Positions 32,540 to 40,849 of a stretch of DNA of 64,000 nucleotides are shown here, piece by piece. The stretch is from the NCBI RefSeq assembly GCF_018531495.1, contig NZ_JAHDTI010000015.1, positions 239,286-303,285 of the forward strand, given 5' to 3'. The notes beneath the pieces are model-generated. The model did not search any database. It was not told where the DNA came from and worked only from the letters and a program-made list of their open reading frames with translations. The position numbers and the translations under genes were made by a program. The stretch's first letter is position 1; each line of letters begins with the position of its first letter. Source of the DNA: Nonomuraea sediminis (GTDB lineage Bacteria > Actinomycetota > Actinomycetes > Streptosporangiales > Streptosporangiaceae).

Positions 32540-34368
32540 ACCCACGCCACCGCGCCTCGCGATACCAGATGCGGCGCAACGCCCGCCGCATGCGCCGTTA
32601 CGGCGTCCAGCCCATCGCCTCCATCACCGATGACCTCGAATTCGCGCCCGCGCTCATCGCCTCCATCTCCCGCTTCCTGTGGCGCTACCGCTCCGAACTC
32701 GCCCCCATCACCGCTGTCCTGCTTGACGGGGCGGCGGGGGCGATCCTGCACACCTGGTATCCGACTTGGTGGCCCGCCGTACCGCTCCTTACCGCCCTGG
32801 TGGCGCTGCTGCTAGCGGTGTGGGGGCGGTGGGTTAACCTCACCCGCCCGATCGAACGCGCCTACGCAGCAATCACCACGCTGTTCGCGGGCGGCGGGCT
32901 GACCGCCGCCGCCCGCCTCGGTCCATTCACGCCCCCGCTGCCCGCCGTGTTGCTCGTCGGCGGGGTGCTGCTGGCCGTTCCGTGGTGGGCGCACCGCCGC
33001 CGGCGGGCCCGTGTCCGGGTCGAACGCACCCTCGCCGCCTGGCCGGACATTGCCGAAGCTGTCGGGCTCGCGGGATCGCGCGTCCAGTCGGCGATGGTGG
33101 ACCTGTGGGGGTACCGCTTCCGGCTTGGGCTGGGGCTCGGCCAGACCGTTGAGGACGCGGTCAACGCCGTCCCCCGCCTGGAATCCGCGCTCGGCAGCAC
33201 ACGCGGCGGGGTGCGGGTGCAACCGGTGGCCAGCAAGAAGGCCAACCGCGCCGACGTGCGAGTGATCGAAACCGACCCGCACGCCGATGCCATTGCCTGG
33301 CACGGCCCGTCCATCACCTCGATCACCCAACCCGTCAAGCTCGGGGTGTTCGAGGACGGCACGCCCGTACGTGTCCCGCTGTTGCGACGGCATGGGCTGT
33401 TCGCGGGCATCTCGGGAGCAGGCAAGTCCGGAGGCGTGAACGTCTTGCTCGGGGACCTGACCGCATGCCAGGACGTGATCTTGTGGGCGATCGACCTCAA
33501 GCGCGGCATGGAACTGCTGCCCTGGGCATCGTGCATCGATCGCCTGGCCACCACGCCGCAAGAAGCAGAGGCGCTGTTGGCGGACGCGGTGGTCATCCTC
33601 GACGGCCGCGCCGACGACCTCACCCAACGCGGTCAACGCGTCTGGGAACCCACCCCGGACCGACCAGCGCTGATCATCATCATCGACGAGTACGCCGAAC
33701 TGGCCAGCGAGGCACCACGCGCGATCGACTACGCCGACTCCATCGCACGGCGGGGACGCGCCCCAGCCGTCAACCTGATCGCGGCCACCCAACGCCCCAC
33801 CAAGGACGCGATGGGCAAGAGCGCCGTCCGCGCCCAGATGGACGTCCGCATCTGCTTCCGCGTCCGCGAACCCCGCGACGGTGACCTGATCCTCGGACAG
33901 GGCATGGTCAAAGCCGGATGGCACCCCCACAAGCTCGACGCACCCGGCAAGTTCCTCATCAGCTCCCCAGAACACGACATCCCCCGCCGCGCCCGCACCT
34001 ACCTCCTCGACGACGCAGGCGTACAGGCCACCGCCGAACGGCATGCCCAAGCTCGCCCGCATCTCGACGAGGTGTCGGCTCAGGCGCTGGAACGCGCGGC
34101 TGAGATGCCCGCTCGGCGAGAGCAGCCCGTCACCGGGCCGTCTCCCCGGCACGCCCGCGACAACGCCGTACGCGAGGCGGAAGAGACTCTCACCCTCACC
34201 CTGGAACAAGCAGGGGACGAGGGAGTAGGCATCGGCGATCTCATGCGCGCCACAGGCATGCGCCGCACCTGGGTCTACCAACGCCTCCAGGACATGGTCC
34301 GAACGCGGCAAGCCGAACAGATCGCCCGGGGACGCTGGCGCGCACTCCCCGAGATGAACAATCCGTAA
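32536..34368 (+). CDS. FtsK/SpoIIIE-type DNA translocase (AICE Tra protein)
   Basis: A 610-residue protein. The N-terminal 165 residues include membrane segments (VPLLTALVALLLAVWG, AVLLVGGVLLAVPWWA). The motor has Walker A GISGAGKSG near 291-299, Walker B ALIIIIDEYAEL near 377-388, and the ATQRPTKDAMG segment. A C-terminal winged helix (GIGDLMRATGMRRTWVYQRL) is like the gamma domain that reads DNA repeats. TraB/TraSA proteins pump double-stranded DNA between hyphae without nicking. The adjacent 34370-34453 repeats are the natural candidate for its recognition site. Confidence 0.92.
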   Translation: MNPRHRASRYQMRRNARRMRRYGVQPIASITDDLEFAPALIASISRFLWRYRSELAPITAVLLDGAAGAILHTWYPTWWPAVPLLTALVALLLAVWGRWVNLTRPIERAYAAITTLFAGGGLTAAARLGPFTPPLPAVLLVGGVLLAVPWWAHRRRRARVRVERTLAAWPDIAEAVGLAGSRVQSAMVDLWGYRFRLGLGLGQTVEDAVNAVPRLESALGSTRGGVRVQPVASKKANRADVRVIETDPHADAIAWHGPSITSITQPVKLGVFEDGTPVRVPLLRRHGLFAGISGAGKSGGVNVLLGDLTACQDVILWAIDLKRGMELLPWASCIDRLATTPQEAEALLADAVVILDGRADDLTQRGQRVWEPTPDRPALIIIIDEYAELASEAPRAIDYADSIARRGRAPAVNLIAATQRPTKDAMGKSAVRAQMDVRICFRVREPRDGDLILGQGMVKAGWHPHKLDAPGKFLISSPEHDIPRRARTYLLDDAGVQATAERHAQARPHLDEVSAQALERAAEMPARREQPVTGPSPRHARDNAVREAEETLTLTLEQAGDEGVGIGDLMRATGMRRTWVYQRLQDMVRTRQAEQIARGRWRALPEMNNP

Positions 34369-34369
34369 T

Positions 34370-34453
34370 CGTCCGCGTCCGCCGTCCGCGTCCGCCGTCC
34401 GCGTCCGTCCGCGCGTCTGCGCGTATATAGCGCGAGAGACACGCGGACGGACG
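34370..34453. repeat. Repeat-rich cis site (clt or origin candidate)
   Basis: Three tandem 13-mers CGTCCGCGTCCGC at 34370, 34383 and 34396 (the third has a T at the last base). They are followed by a 12-bp perfect inverted repeat: CGTCCGTCCGCG at 34402-34413 with CGCGGACGGACG at 34442-34453. Between the arms lies GCGC-GTATATA-GCGC with an AT-rich centre. It begins one base after the translocase stop. In Streptomyces plasmids the clt transfer locus with short repeats lies near traB, so a clt is likely. A replication origin is the alternative. Confidence 0.65.
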
Positions 34454-34546
34454 AACGGACGGACGATCACTCGCCGTAACCATCACCAGCGCGTGGAACC
34501 CGCGCAGAAGGGAGCCGCACACCGACAACCGAAGGGAGGGATGTGC
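34454..34546. other. Leader of the xis gene
   Basis: Short segment after the repeats with further CGGACG words and the ribosome site GAAGGGAGGG at 34531-34540. A normal AICE would carry its rep gene between tra and xis; no rep frame is present here. Confidence 0.45.
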
Positions 34547-34723
34547 ATGCAGGCATACACCGTCGAACAGGTAGCGGAGATCCTGAGTATCGGGCGTGAC
34601 AAGGTCTATGGCCTTCTCCGCACGGGGCAGCTCAAGAGCATCAAGATCGGCAAGCTCCGCCGGATCACTGACCAGCACCTTGCCGACTTCGTTTCTTCGC
34701 TGGAATCGCTAGACGAGGCGTAG
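34547..34723 (+). CDS. Excisionase-like helix-turn-helix protein (xis)
   Basis: A 58-residue protein. ATG at 34547 is chosen since GGGAGGG lies six bases upstream; an ATG at 34541 is too close. It is a MerR/AlpA-type HTH (VEQVAEILSIGRDKVYGLLR, then GKLRRITDQHLADFVSSL). It should act with the integrase 260 bases downstream to direct excision. Confidence 0.88.
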   Translation: MQAYTVEQVAEILSIGRDKVYGLLRTGQLKSIKIGKLRRITDQHLADFVSSLESLDEA

Positions 34724-34826
34724 AGCGGCGTGCTACAACGTTCTACATGGGCCGGAACGTACGGCACCGCCGTACCAGCCCGGCAAGCGCCTCTTGATAA
34801 CTGCATGACACGAAAGGAAGCCGTCA

Positions 34827-34979
34827 ATGACGAGCGACCGAACGACCCTGCCACCCGTGCGGGTGGATGCGGAGCTGAAAGACCGCCTCCGTAGGTACGC
34901 CGAGTCGCAGGAGCGAGATGTGTCGTGGGTGATCAGGAAGGCGATCGAGGAGTACCTCAACCGTCACGAGAAGGGGTGA
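34827..34979 (+). CDS. Ribbon-helix-helix protein (CopG/Arc type), 50 residues
   Basis: ATG at 34827 with GAAAGGAAG upstream. It reads MTSDRTTLPPVRVDAELKDR, then AESQERDVSWVIRKAIEEYL. This is a classic RHH fold with the beta strand PPVRVDAEL. It lies five bases before the integrase start and is likely co-transcribed. It probably represses the xis-int unit or assists recombination. Confidence 0.82.
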   Translation: MTSDRTTLPPVRVDAELKDRLRRYAESQERDVSWVIRKAIEEYLNRHEKG

Positions 34980-34983
34980 TCCC

Positions 34984-36174
34984 TTGGCCAAGATCCTGAT
35001 CGGCAAGTACGAAGCGACCATCTACCCCGAGGGGGAGGGCTACACCGGAGCCATCTCCCTCGGGTTCGGCCCCGACGGCAAGCGCCAGCGCCTCAAACGC
35101 AAGGGCAGGACCAAGGCCATGGTCAAGGACAAGCTGATCAAAGCTGTCAGAGACCTTGAGGCCGGCATCACCGCATCAGAGAACTACACCGTGCGCGATG
35201 CCGTCAACGACTGGCTGGCCAAGGGGCTCAAGGGCCGGTCCGAGAACACCGTCACCAAGCTGCGCATCCTCGCCGAGACGCACGTCATCCCGAAACTGGG
35301 AAAGATCAAACTCCAGCAACTACGCGCGGATCACGTGGATGAGTGGCTCGACGAACTCGCCGAGAGGCTCGCTACCAGCACCTTGCGGGAAGTTCACAGC
35401 GTCTTGAAGCGAGCCATCCGGCAAGCTCAGGCACGTGATCAGGTGCTCAGGAACGTTGCCGAACTGGTCACCACGCCCACGGGCGCGGATGGGCAGCCCA
35501 GCAAGGCACTCACCCGGCAACAGGCAGAGGCGGTGCTCAAGGCCGCTGAGCCCTCCGAGCTCTACGCGTACGTGGTCATCAGCCTCACCACGGGTATTCG
35601 CACCGAGGAAGCCCGTGCACTCCGCTGGGATCACGTCGTCGCGTGGATACCGAAGCTCAAGAAGTGGCAGCCAGTGACCGAGGTGGGGTTCAACCACAAG
35701 AGGTTCGCCATCTACGTGTGGCGTGCCGACCGAGTAGGAAGCGACACCAAGACACGCAAATCGCGGCGCACCCTGGAGCTGCCCACGCTCGCCGCTCAGG
35801 CACTCCGGCAACACCACGCCCGCCAAGCTGCCAGCAAGCTCAAGGCGGGAGAAGCATGGAAAGATCACAACCTCGTGTTCTGCACAAGCGTCGGGTCTCC
35901 ACTCGACGCAGCGAACGTGCGACGGTCTTTCCGAAGGATCACCAAGAACGCAGGAATCGGGACCAAGTGGCGCCCCCGCGAGCTGCGTCACTCGTTCGTC
36001 TCGATCCTGAGCGACCAGGGCGTACCCATCGAGACCATCGCCGATCTCGTCGGGCACGCAGGCACCAGCGTCACGGAAACCGTGTACCGGCATCAGCTAA
36101 GACCAGTGATCACCAAAGGTGCACACACGATGAACACCGTCTTCGGCGACCGCCGACGGGTTGAGTCCGAGTGA
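34984..36174 (+). CDS. Tyrosine integrase of the 10.8-kb element
   Basis: A 396-residue protein from a TTG start with AAGGGG upstream. Catalytic residues: Arg206 (GIRTEEARAL), Arg335 with His336 (LRHSFVSIL), His358 (LVGHAG), Tyr368 (TETVYRHQ). The N-terminal arm domain begins KILIGKYEATIYPEGEGYTG. It is similar in layout to the integrase at 24225 but clearly diverged from it. A terminator and tRNA-Ala(CGC) follow at once, so it targets the 3' end of that gene. Confidence 0.95.
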   Translation: MAKILIGKYEATIYPEGEGYTGAISLGFGPDGKRQRLKRKGRTKAMVKDKLIKAVRDLEAGITASENYTVRDAVNDWLAKGLKGRSENTVTKLRILAETHVIPKLGKIKLQQLRADHVDEWLDELAERLATSTLREVHSVLKRAIRQAQARDQVLRNVAELVTTPTGADGQPSKALTRQQAEAVLKAAEPSELYAYVVISLTTGIRTEEARALRWDHVVAWIPKLKKWQPVTEVGFNHKRFAIYVWRADRVGSDTKTRKSRRTLELPTLAAQALRQHHARQAASKLKAGEAWKDHNLVFCTSVGSPLDAANVRRSFRRITKNAGIGTKWRPRELRHSFVSILSDQGVPIETIADLVGHAGTSVTETVYRHQLRPVITKGAHTMNTVFGDRRRVESE

Positions 36175-36206
36175 GATGGCTCCCCGATTGGCTCCCAGAC
36201 ATCAAA

Positions 36207-36237
36207 AAGGGGCTCCGGAGAAACTCCGAAACCCCTT
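36207..36237 (+). terminator. Integrase terminator
   Basis: AAGGGG pairs with CCCCTT and CGGAG with CTCCG around an AAA loop, preceded by A-rich sequence. It lies 33 bases after the integrase stop and ten bases before the tRNA 3' end. Confidence 0.75.
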
Positions 36238-36246
36238 CTGACCTTG

Positions 36247-36320
36247 TGGAGATGAGGGGATTCGAACCCCTGACCCCTTCGATGCGAACGAAGTGCGCTA
36301 CCGGACTGCGCTACATCCCC
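36247..36320 (-). tRNA. tRNA-Ala(CGC)
   Basis: A 74-nt cloverleaf on the minus strand. The acceptor GGGGATG pairs with CATCTCC, including the G3-U70 alanine identity pair. Anticodon arm CTTCG-TTCGCAT-CGAAG with anticodon CGC, T-arm AGGGG-TTCGAAT-CCCCT, discriminator A; CCA is not encoded. Its 3' 43 bases are duplicated at 25448 and, damaged, at 21971. The integrated elements restore the 3' end, so the gene stays functional. Confidence 0.96.
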
Positions 36321-36369
36321 AAGGACTCGACCAGGTTAGCAAACTCCGAGAGGTTCTCGCGCCATCCAT

Positions 36370-36984
36370 TCAGTCCCCCACCGCCCGCCGTGGCGGCTCG
36401 GCGTACTGATCGAAGAGCACATCCGGATGATGTGCCGCGAACTCGATGATCTCCGCCTCCGCCTGTTCGGCGGCGAGCTCCGCGGCGCGCCGCTGGTCAC
36501 GCAGGCGACGGGCCCTGTCCGCGCGGATCTTGGCGGCGCGCTGGCGCCGCTCCCTGTCCACGTTGACCGCGATGCGCAGGAAGACCATGTAAGTGACCAT
36601 GATCACGCCCGACGGTGCCACGCCCCACCACGGGATCATCTTGACCGCGGCAGTGACGACCGAGGCGATCACCAGCAGTGCGGTGAAGAACAACAGCCGC
36701 CGCCGGCGCGCTACGATGATCGCGCGGCGCCGGGCACGGAACTGCCGCGGGTCGATCGGCGCCTCGGGGACGACCTCGACCTCACCGGTCTCGCCGTCGT
36801 CGAGGGAGGACGGTTCCGACTCCTCGAGCTGCGTCAGATCCGGGATCTGATGCTCGCCCGTGTAGTACTCCTCCTCGAGCTCCGCGAGCTCCGCGAGATT
36901 GGTCTTGTCCCTGCGCAACCACATCGGTACCAGGACACAAAGCCACATCACGACAATGAGGAGATAGAGGAAGGCGCTGCTCAC
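36370..36984 (-). CDS. sepX: Divisome membrane protein SepX/GlpR
   Basis: A 204-residue protein from GTG at 36984 behind GGAGG. Membrane helices at 1-23 (AFLYLLIVVMWLCVLVPMWL), about 97-115 and 120-141, with an acidic loop between and a highly charged C-terminal tail (RRQRAAKIRADRARRLRDQR). This order matches the actinobacterial divisome protein SepX/GlpR, the membrane partner of the gephyrin-like Glp protein. The glp gene lies three genes upstream in the same run, as in other actinobacteria. It supports septum formation with FtsZ. Confidence 0.85.
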   Translation of the reverse strand: MSSAFLYLLIVVMWLCVLVPMWLRRDKTNLAELAELEEEYYTGEHQIPDLTQLEESEPSSLDDGETGEVEVVPEAPIDPRQFRARRRAIIVARRRRLLFFTALLVIASVVTAAVKMIPWWGVAPSGVIMVTYMVFLRIAVNVDRERRQRAAKIRADRARRLRDQRRAAELAAEQAEAEIIEFAAHHPDVLFDQYAEPPRRAVGD

Positions 36985-37108
36985 GACCACCTCCGGGCAG
37001 CATGAAGACACCTAGGCGTTCTTGGCGTCTTCAATGTGCTCACGTCACGCACCGTAAGACCGCGTGTCACTAATTGACGAGCATTCGATGCGGTGTGTCG
37101 CGAGATCG

Positions 37109-37762
37109 TCAAACCTCTTCTACTGGAGACCCACCGTGAGCCGCTGACTCACGGGCGCGACGCCACTGCACGAGAAGCCCGCCGGGAACATCTTCGACGG
37201 TCAATGCGTAGCAGATGTGGTCACGCCAGGCTCCATCGATGTGGAGTTGACGACGCCGAATGCCTTCTTCCCTGAATCCGAGCTTCTCAACCACTCTACG
37301 GCTGGCGTGATTCTCGGGACGGATGTTCGCCTCAAGCCGGTGCAGGCCGGTCGTGAAGAAGCAGTGGTCGACCGCCAACGCCAGCGCGGTGGGCGTGATG
37401 CCCTGTCCGGCCACGGAGCCGTCGATCCAGTACCCCACCTGGGCGGATCGGGCGGAACCCCACACGATCGCACCAACAGTGAGCTGCCCGGCGAACCGCC
37501 CGTTGTAGGTGATGACCCAGGGCAGCGCGAGCCCCTGACGCGCCTCGCGGCGCAGCGTGCCGACCATGGAGACGTAAGGCCCGAGCCCGGTCCTGAACAG
37601 CGGCGTTTCCGGATTGCTCGGTTCCCAGGGGCGGAGCCAGTCAGCGTTGCGCAACCTGGTCTCGCGCCAGACGCGCACATCGCTCAGCCGCAGCGGCCGC
37701 AGGCCAACTGGCCCTTCGCTCAGAGTCGCCGGCCAGCCACGAAGTCGATCCACATCTCTCAT
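37109..37762 (-). CDS. GNAT acetyltransferase, RimJ/RimL type
   Basis: A 217-residue protein; ATG at 37762 (or 37765) follows GGGGGGA. GNAT features: QLTVGAIVWGSARSAQVGYW, the acetyl-CoA loop region SVAGQGITPTALALAVDHCF and the LHRLEANIRPENHASRRVVE block, with the diagnostic LEKLGF-like VEKLGFREEG. It lies between mogA and sepX, the usual place for a rimJ-like gene in actinobacteria. The acetylated target is unknown; N-terminal acetylation of a protein is likely by family. Confidence 0.9.
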   Translation of the reverse strand: MRDVDRLRGWPATLSEGPVGLRPLRLSDVRVWRETRLRNADWLRPWEPSNPETPLFRTGLGPYVSMVGTLRREARQGLALPWVITYNGRFAGQLTVGAIVWGSARSAQVGYWIDGSVAGQGITPTALALAVDHCFFTTGLHRLEANIRPENHASRRVVEKLGFREEGIRRRQLHIDGAWRDHICYALTVEDVPGGLLVQWRRARESAAHGGSPVEEV

Positions 37763-37808
37763 CATCCCCCCATCGGGGTCCATGTCGCCACGGATCAGCA
37801 CCTGCGTA

Positions 37809-38285
37809 TCAGCGCGGGTGATCGCCTCCGCGGATCTGGTCCACCGCATGCTGGAGAACAGGAGCCAGTACGGCAAGGCCGTCGCGTACGCCGCCCGAGG
37901 AACCAGGCAGATTAACGATCAGCGTGTCACCGGCCTGACCCGCCAAGCCGCGGGAAAGGATGGAAGCCGGGACTTTGTCGCGGTTCACCTGCCGGATGGC
38001 CTCGGCAATGCCGGGAATTTCCCGAGAAATCACTCGTGCGGTCATTTCCGGCGTCCGATCGGTGGGCGTCAGCCCGGTGCCGCCGGTGGTGACGATCACG
38101 TCATAACCCCCGGAGACCCCGTCCCGCAGCGCCCCTTCGACCGGTTCCCCGTCGGGCACGACGACAGGCCCGTCCACCACGCACCCGGCCTCCTCCAGCA
38201 GTGAGACCAGCAGCGGCCCCGACTTGTCCGGATAGACCCCGGCCGAGGCACGGTTCGACACCGTCACCACCAGCGCGCGGATCAT
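37809..38285 (-). CDS. mog: Molybdopterin adenylyltransferase-type protein (MogA/MoaB)
   Basis: A 158-residue MoCF-domain protein: RALVVTVSNRASAGVYPDKS, VTTGGTGLTPTDRTPE (nucleotide/MPT-binding loop) and the end NLPGSSGGVRDGL. It catalyses adenylation of molybdopterin before metal insertion. Its ATG overlaps the moaC stop, so translation is coupled with moaC and glp. Confidence 0.93.
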   Translation of the reverse strand: MIRALVVTVSNRASAGVYPDKSGPLLVSLLEEAGCVVDGPVVVPDGEPVEGALRDGVSGGYDVIVTTGGTGLTPTDRTPEMTARVISREIPGIAEAIRQVNRDKVPASILSRGLAGQAGDTLIVNLPGSSGGVRDGLAVLAPVLQHAVDQIRGGDHPR

Positions 38286-38752
38286 GGGCGAGTCCAGTGA
38301 CCGGTCTTGCCGCCGAGCTTCTCCTCGACGCGCACATCCGTGATCACCGCCGCGGGGTCCACCGCCTTGACCATGTCGATCAGCGCGAGCGCCGCCACGG
38401 TCACCGCGGTCAGCGCCTCCATCTCCACGCCGGTACGGTCGGCCGTCCTGACCACGCAGGTGATCTCCACCCCGGAGTCGACGACCTCGAGCGACACCTT
38501 GACCCCGTGCAGCGCGATCGGATGGCACAGCGGGATCAGGTCGGGCGTGCGTTTCGCGCCCATGATGCCCGCGATCCTGGCCACCCCGAGCGCGTCACCC
38601 TTGGGTACTTCTCCTGAGCGCAGCAGCGCGACGCATTCGGGCGACAGCAGCACCCGCCCGGTCGCGGTGGCCTGGCGGGCGCCGACGTCCTTGGCCGACA
38701 CGTCGACCATCCGCGCGGCACCTGTCTCGTCCAGGTGCGTGAATTCGCTCAC
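38282..38752 (-). CDS. moaC: Cyclic pyranopterin monophosphate synthase MoaC
   Basis: A 156-residue protein with family signatures: HLDETGAARMVDVSAKDVGA, LIPLCHPIALHGVKV, and MEALTAVTVAALALIDMVKA with the catalytic lysine. It makes cyclic pyranopterin monophosphate in the first stage of molybdenum-cofactor synthesis. The GTG start at 38752 overlaps the glp stop and its own stop overlaps the mog start. Confidence 0.96.
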   Translation of the reverse strand: MSEFTHLDETGAARMVDVSAKDVGARQATATGRVLLSPECVALLRSGEVPKGDALGVARIAGIMGAKRTPDLIPLCHPIALHGVKVSLEVVDSGVEITCVVRTADRTGVEMEALTAVTVAALALIDMVKAVDPAAVITDVRVEEKLGGKTGHWTRP

Positions 38753-39936
38753 AGTCGGATCACCTGCACAGAAGTGCCCGAGGGCACCTCGGTCGTGTCC
38801 TCCGGCACCACGATCAGCGCGTTCGCCGAGGCGAGCGCGGCCAGCTGGTGTGACCCCTGGCCGTGCACGGGCGTGACCGTGCCGTCGTCGGCCAGCACGG
38901 CCCGCAGGTAGGACCGGCGGCCCGCAGGCGAGCGCAGCGTCGCCAGGACATACGCGGTCACGGTTTCCGGCGGCCCGGCGGGCAGGCCCCGCATCTTCCG
39001 CAAGGCCGGCCGTACGAACAGCATGAAGGAGACGTACGACGAGACGGGGTTGCCGGGCAGCGCGAAGATCGGGATCTGGTCGTCGCCCACCACGCCGAAG
39101 CCCTGCGGCATGCCGGGCTGCATGGCGACCTTCTCGAATCGGACCGTGCCAAGCGGCGACAGGGCCTCCTTGACCGGTTCGTAGGCACCCATGGACACGC
39201 CGCCACTGGTGATGATCGCGTCGGCGCGCACCAGCTGGGCGTCGAGCTGGTCGAGGAAGACCGCCGGGTCGTCGCCGACCGTGGGCGCGCGGAACCCCTC
39301 CCCGCCCGAATCGCGCACGGCGGCGGTGAGCGTGAAGCTGTTGGAGTCCCAGATTTGGCCTGGCCTTAAGGCGGCACCGGGCTCCACCAGCTCCGCGCCG
39401 GTGGACAGCACCACGATGCGGGGCCGCGGTCGTACCCAGACGCGGCGGCGCCCGACCCCGGCGATGATGCCGAGCTGGGCGGGGCCGATCACGGTGCCGG
39501 GCTTGAGGACGATCTCCCCGGCCTGCACGTCCTCGCCGGCCCGGCGGATGGCGTTGCCGAGCTGGACGGGCCGGTTGATGGTGACCTGGGCCGTGCCGCC
39601 GTCGGTCCACTCCACGGGCACGACGGCGTCCGCCCCGGGCGGGACCGGCGCGCCGGTCATGATCCGGACGGCGTGGCCCGGCCCGACGGCGCGCAGCTCG
39701 TCCGACCCGGCCGCGACGTCGTCGACGACCGGCAACGTGACCGGAACGCCGGAGACGTCGGCGGCGCGTACGGCATAGCCGTCCATGGCGGAGTTGTCGA
39801 AGGGCGGCAGCGGCACTGGCGAGGACACCTCCTCGGCCAGCGTCGTGCCCAGCGCCCGCTCGAGCTCCAGCTCGAGCGGCGCCAGCGTGCGCACCGTGGC
39901 CAGGATGTCGGCCAGATGCGCGTCAACCGATTTCAT
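38749..39936 (-). CDS. glp: Gephyrin-like molybdotransferase Glp / MoeA
   Basis: A 395-residue MoeA-family protein: PPFDNSAMDGYAVRAADV, MTGAPVPPGADAVVP, the MoCF core STGAELVEPGAALRPGQIWD and TSGGVSMGAYEPVKEAL, and the FALPGNPVSSYVSF loop. MoeA inserts molybdate into adenylated molybdopterin. In actinobacteria the paralogue next to sepX/glpR (Glp) has a cell-division role through its membrane receptor. The gene neighbourhood argues for Glp, although both functions may be combined here. Confidence 0.93.
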   Translation of the reverse strand: MKSVDAHLADILATVRTLAPLELELERALGTTLAEEVSSPVPLPPFDNSAMDGYAVRAADVSGVPVTLPVVDDVAAGSDELRAVGPGHAVRIMTGAPVPPGADAVVPVEWTDGGTAQVTINRPVQLGNAIRRAGEDVQAGEIVLKPGTVIGPAQLGIIAGVGRRRVWVRPRPRIVVLSTGAELVEPGAALRPGQIWDSNSFTLTAAVRDSGGEGFRAPTVGDDPAVFLDQLDAQLVRADAIITSGGVSMGAYEPVKEALSPLGTVRFEKVAMQPGMPQGFGVVGDDQIPIFALPGNPVSSYVSFMLFVRPALRKMRGLPAGPPETVTAYVLATLRSPAGRRSYLRAVLADDGTVTPVHGQGSHQLAALASANALIVVPEDTTEVPSGTSVQVIRL

Positions 39937-40825
39937 CAAGGAACTCCCGCAACCATGGCACGAACTCCGGCGCCAGGTCGGGCCGGTCGGCCGCGAACTT
40001 GACCACCGTGCGCAGGTAGTCGAGCTTGTCGCCGGTGTCGTAGCGGCGCCCGCGGAACAGCACGCCGTGGACCGGCCCGCCCTCGTGCGAGCCGCGCGAG
40101 GCGAGCGTGCGCAGCGCGTCGGTGATCTGGATCTCGCCGCCACGCCCCGGCGGGGTGTTCTCCAGGACCTCGAAGATCGCCGGGTCGATGACATAGCGCC
40201 CGATGACCGCCCAGTTGGACGGTGCCTCCTCCATCGGCGGCTTCTCGACCAGGTCGGTCACGAGGACGACGTCCTCTTCCGAGGTGGGCGAGATGGTCGC
40301 CACGCCGTACATCGAGGTCTGCTCGCGCGGGACCTCCATCAGCGCGATGACGCTGCCACCGTAGGTGTTGCGCACCTCGATCATGCGCTTGAGCAGCTCG
40401 TCGCGGTGATCGATGAGGTCGTCGCCGAGCAGGCACGCGAACGGGTGGTCGCCGACGTGCTGCTTGGCGCAGAGCACGGCGTGGCCGAGGCCCTTGGGCT
40501 CGCCCTGCCGTACGTAGTGCAAGGTCGCCAGTGAGGCGGGCTCACGCACCTGCGACAGCCGTTGCTCGTCGCCCTTGGCCTCGAGCGTGGCCTCGAGCTC
40601 GAAGGCCACGTCGAAGTGGTCCTCGATGGAGCGTTTGTTCTTGCCGGTGACCATGAGGACGTCGAGCAGACCGGCGGAGGCCGCCTCCTCGACGACATAC
40701 TGGATCGCGGGCTTGTCGACGATGGGCAACATCTCCTTGGGTGTTGCCTTGGTCGCCGGTAGGAACCGGGTGCCCAGACCCGCGGCGGGCACGACGGCTT
40801 TCGTCACAGGGTCGAAGTCAGCCAT
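39923..40825 (-). CDS. galU: UTP-glucose-1-phosphate uridylyltransferase GalU
   Basis: A 300-residue protein: KAVVPAAGLGTRFLPATKAT (nucleotide-binding), KEMLPIVDKPAIQYVVEEA, GEPKGLGHAVLCAK, and VEKPPMEEAPSNWAVIGRYV. It forms UDP-glucose for glycans and trehalose. The stop overlaps the glp start by 14 bases. It is the first gene of the galU-glp-moaC-mog-rimJ-sepX run and is divergent from the folate gene. Confidence 0.97.
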   Translation of the reverse strand: MADFDPVTKAVVPAAGLGTRFLPATKATPKEMLPIVDKPAIQYVVEEAASAGLLDVLMVTGKNKRSIEDHFDVAFELEATLEAKGDEQRLSQVREPASLATLHYVRQGEPKGLGHAVLCAKQHVGDHPFACLLGDDLIDHRDELLKRMIEVRNTYGGSVIALMEVPREQTSMYGVATISPTSEEDVVLVTDLVEKPPMEEAPSNWAVIGRYVIDPAIFEVLENTPPGRGGEIQITDALRTLASRGSHEGGPVHGVLFRGRRYDTGDKLDYLRTVVKFAADRPDLAPEFVPWLREFLDEIG

Positions 40826-40849
40826 GAGTAGACCCTAGTGGAGGTATCT

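Noticed and set aside
32812..34470. 552-residue minus-strand frame over the translocase gene
   Set aside because: Shadow of the FtsK-like gene and the repeat array; no domain.
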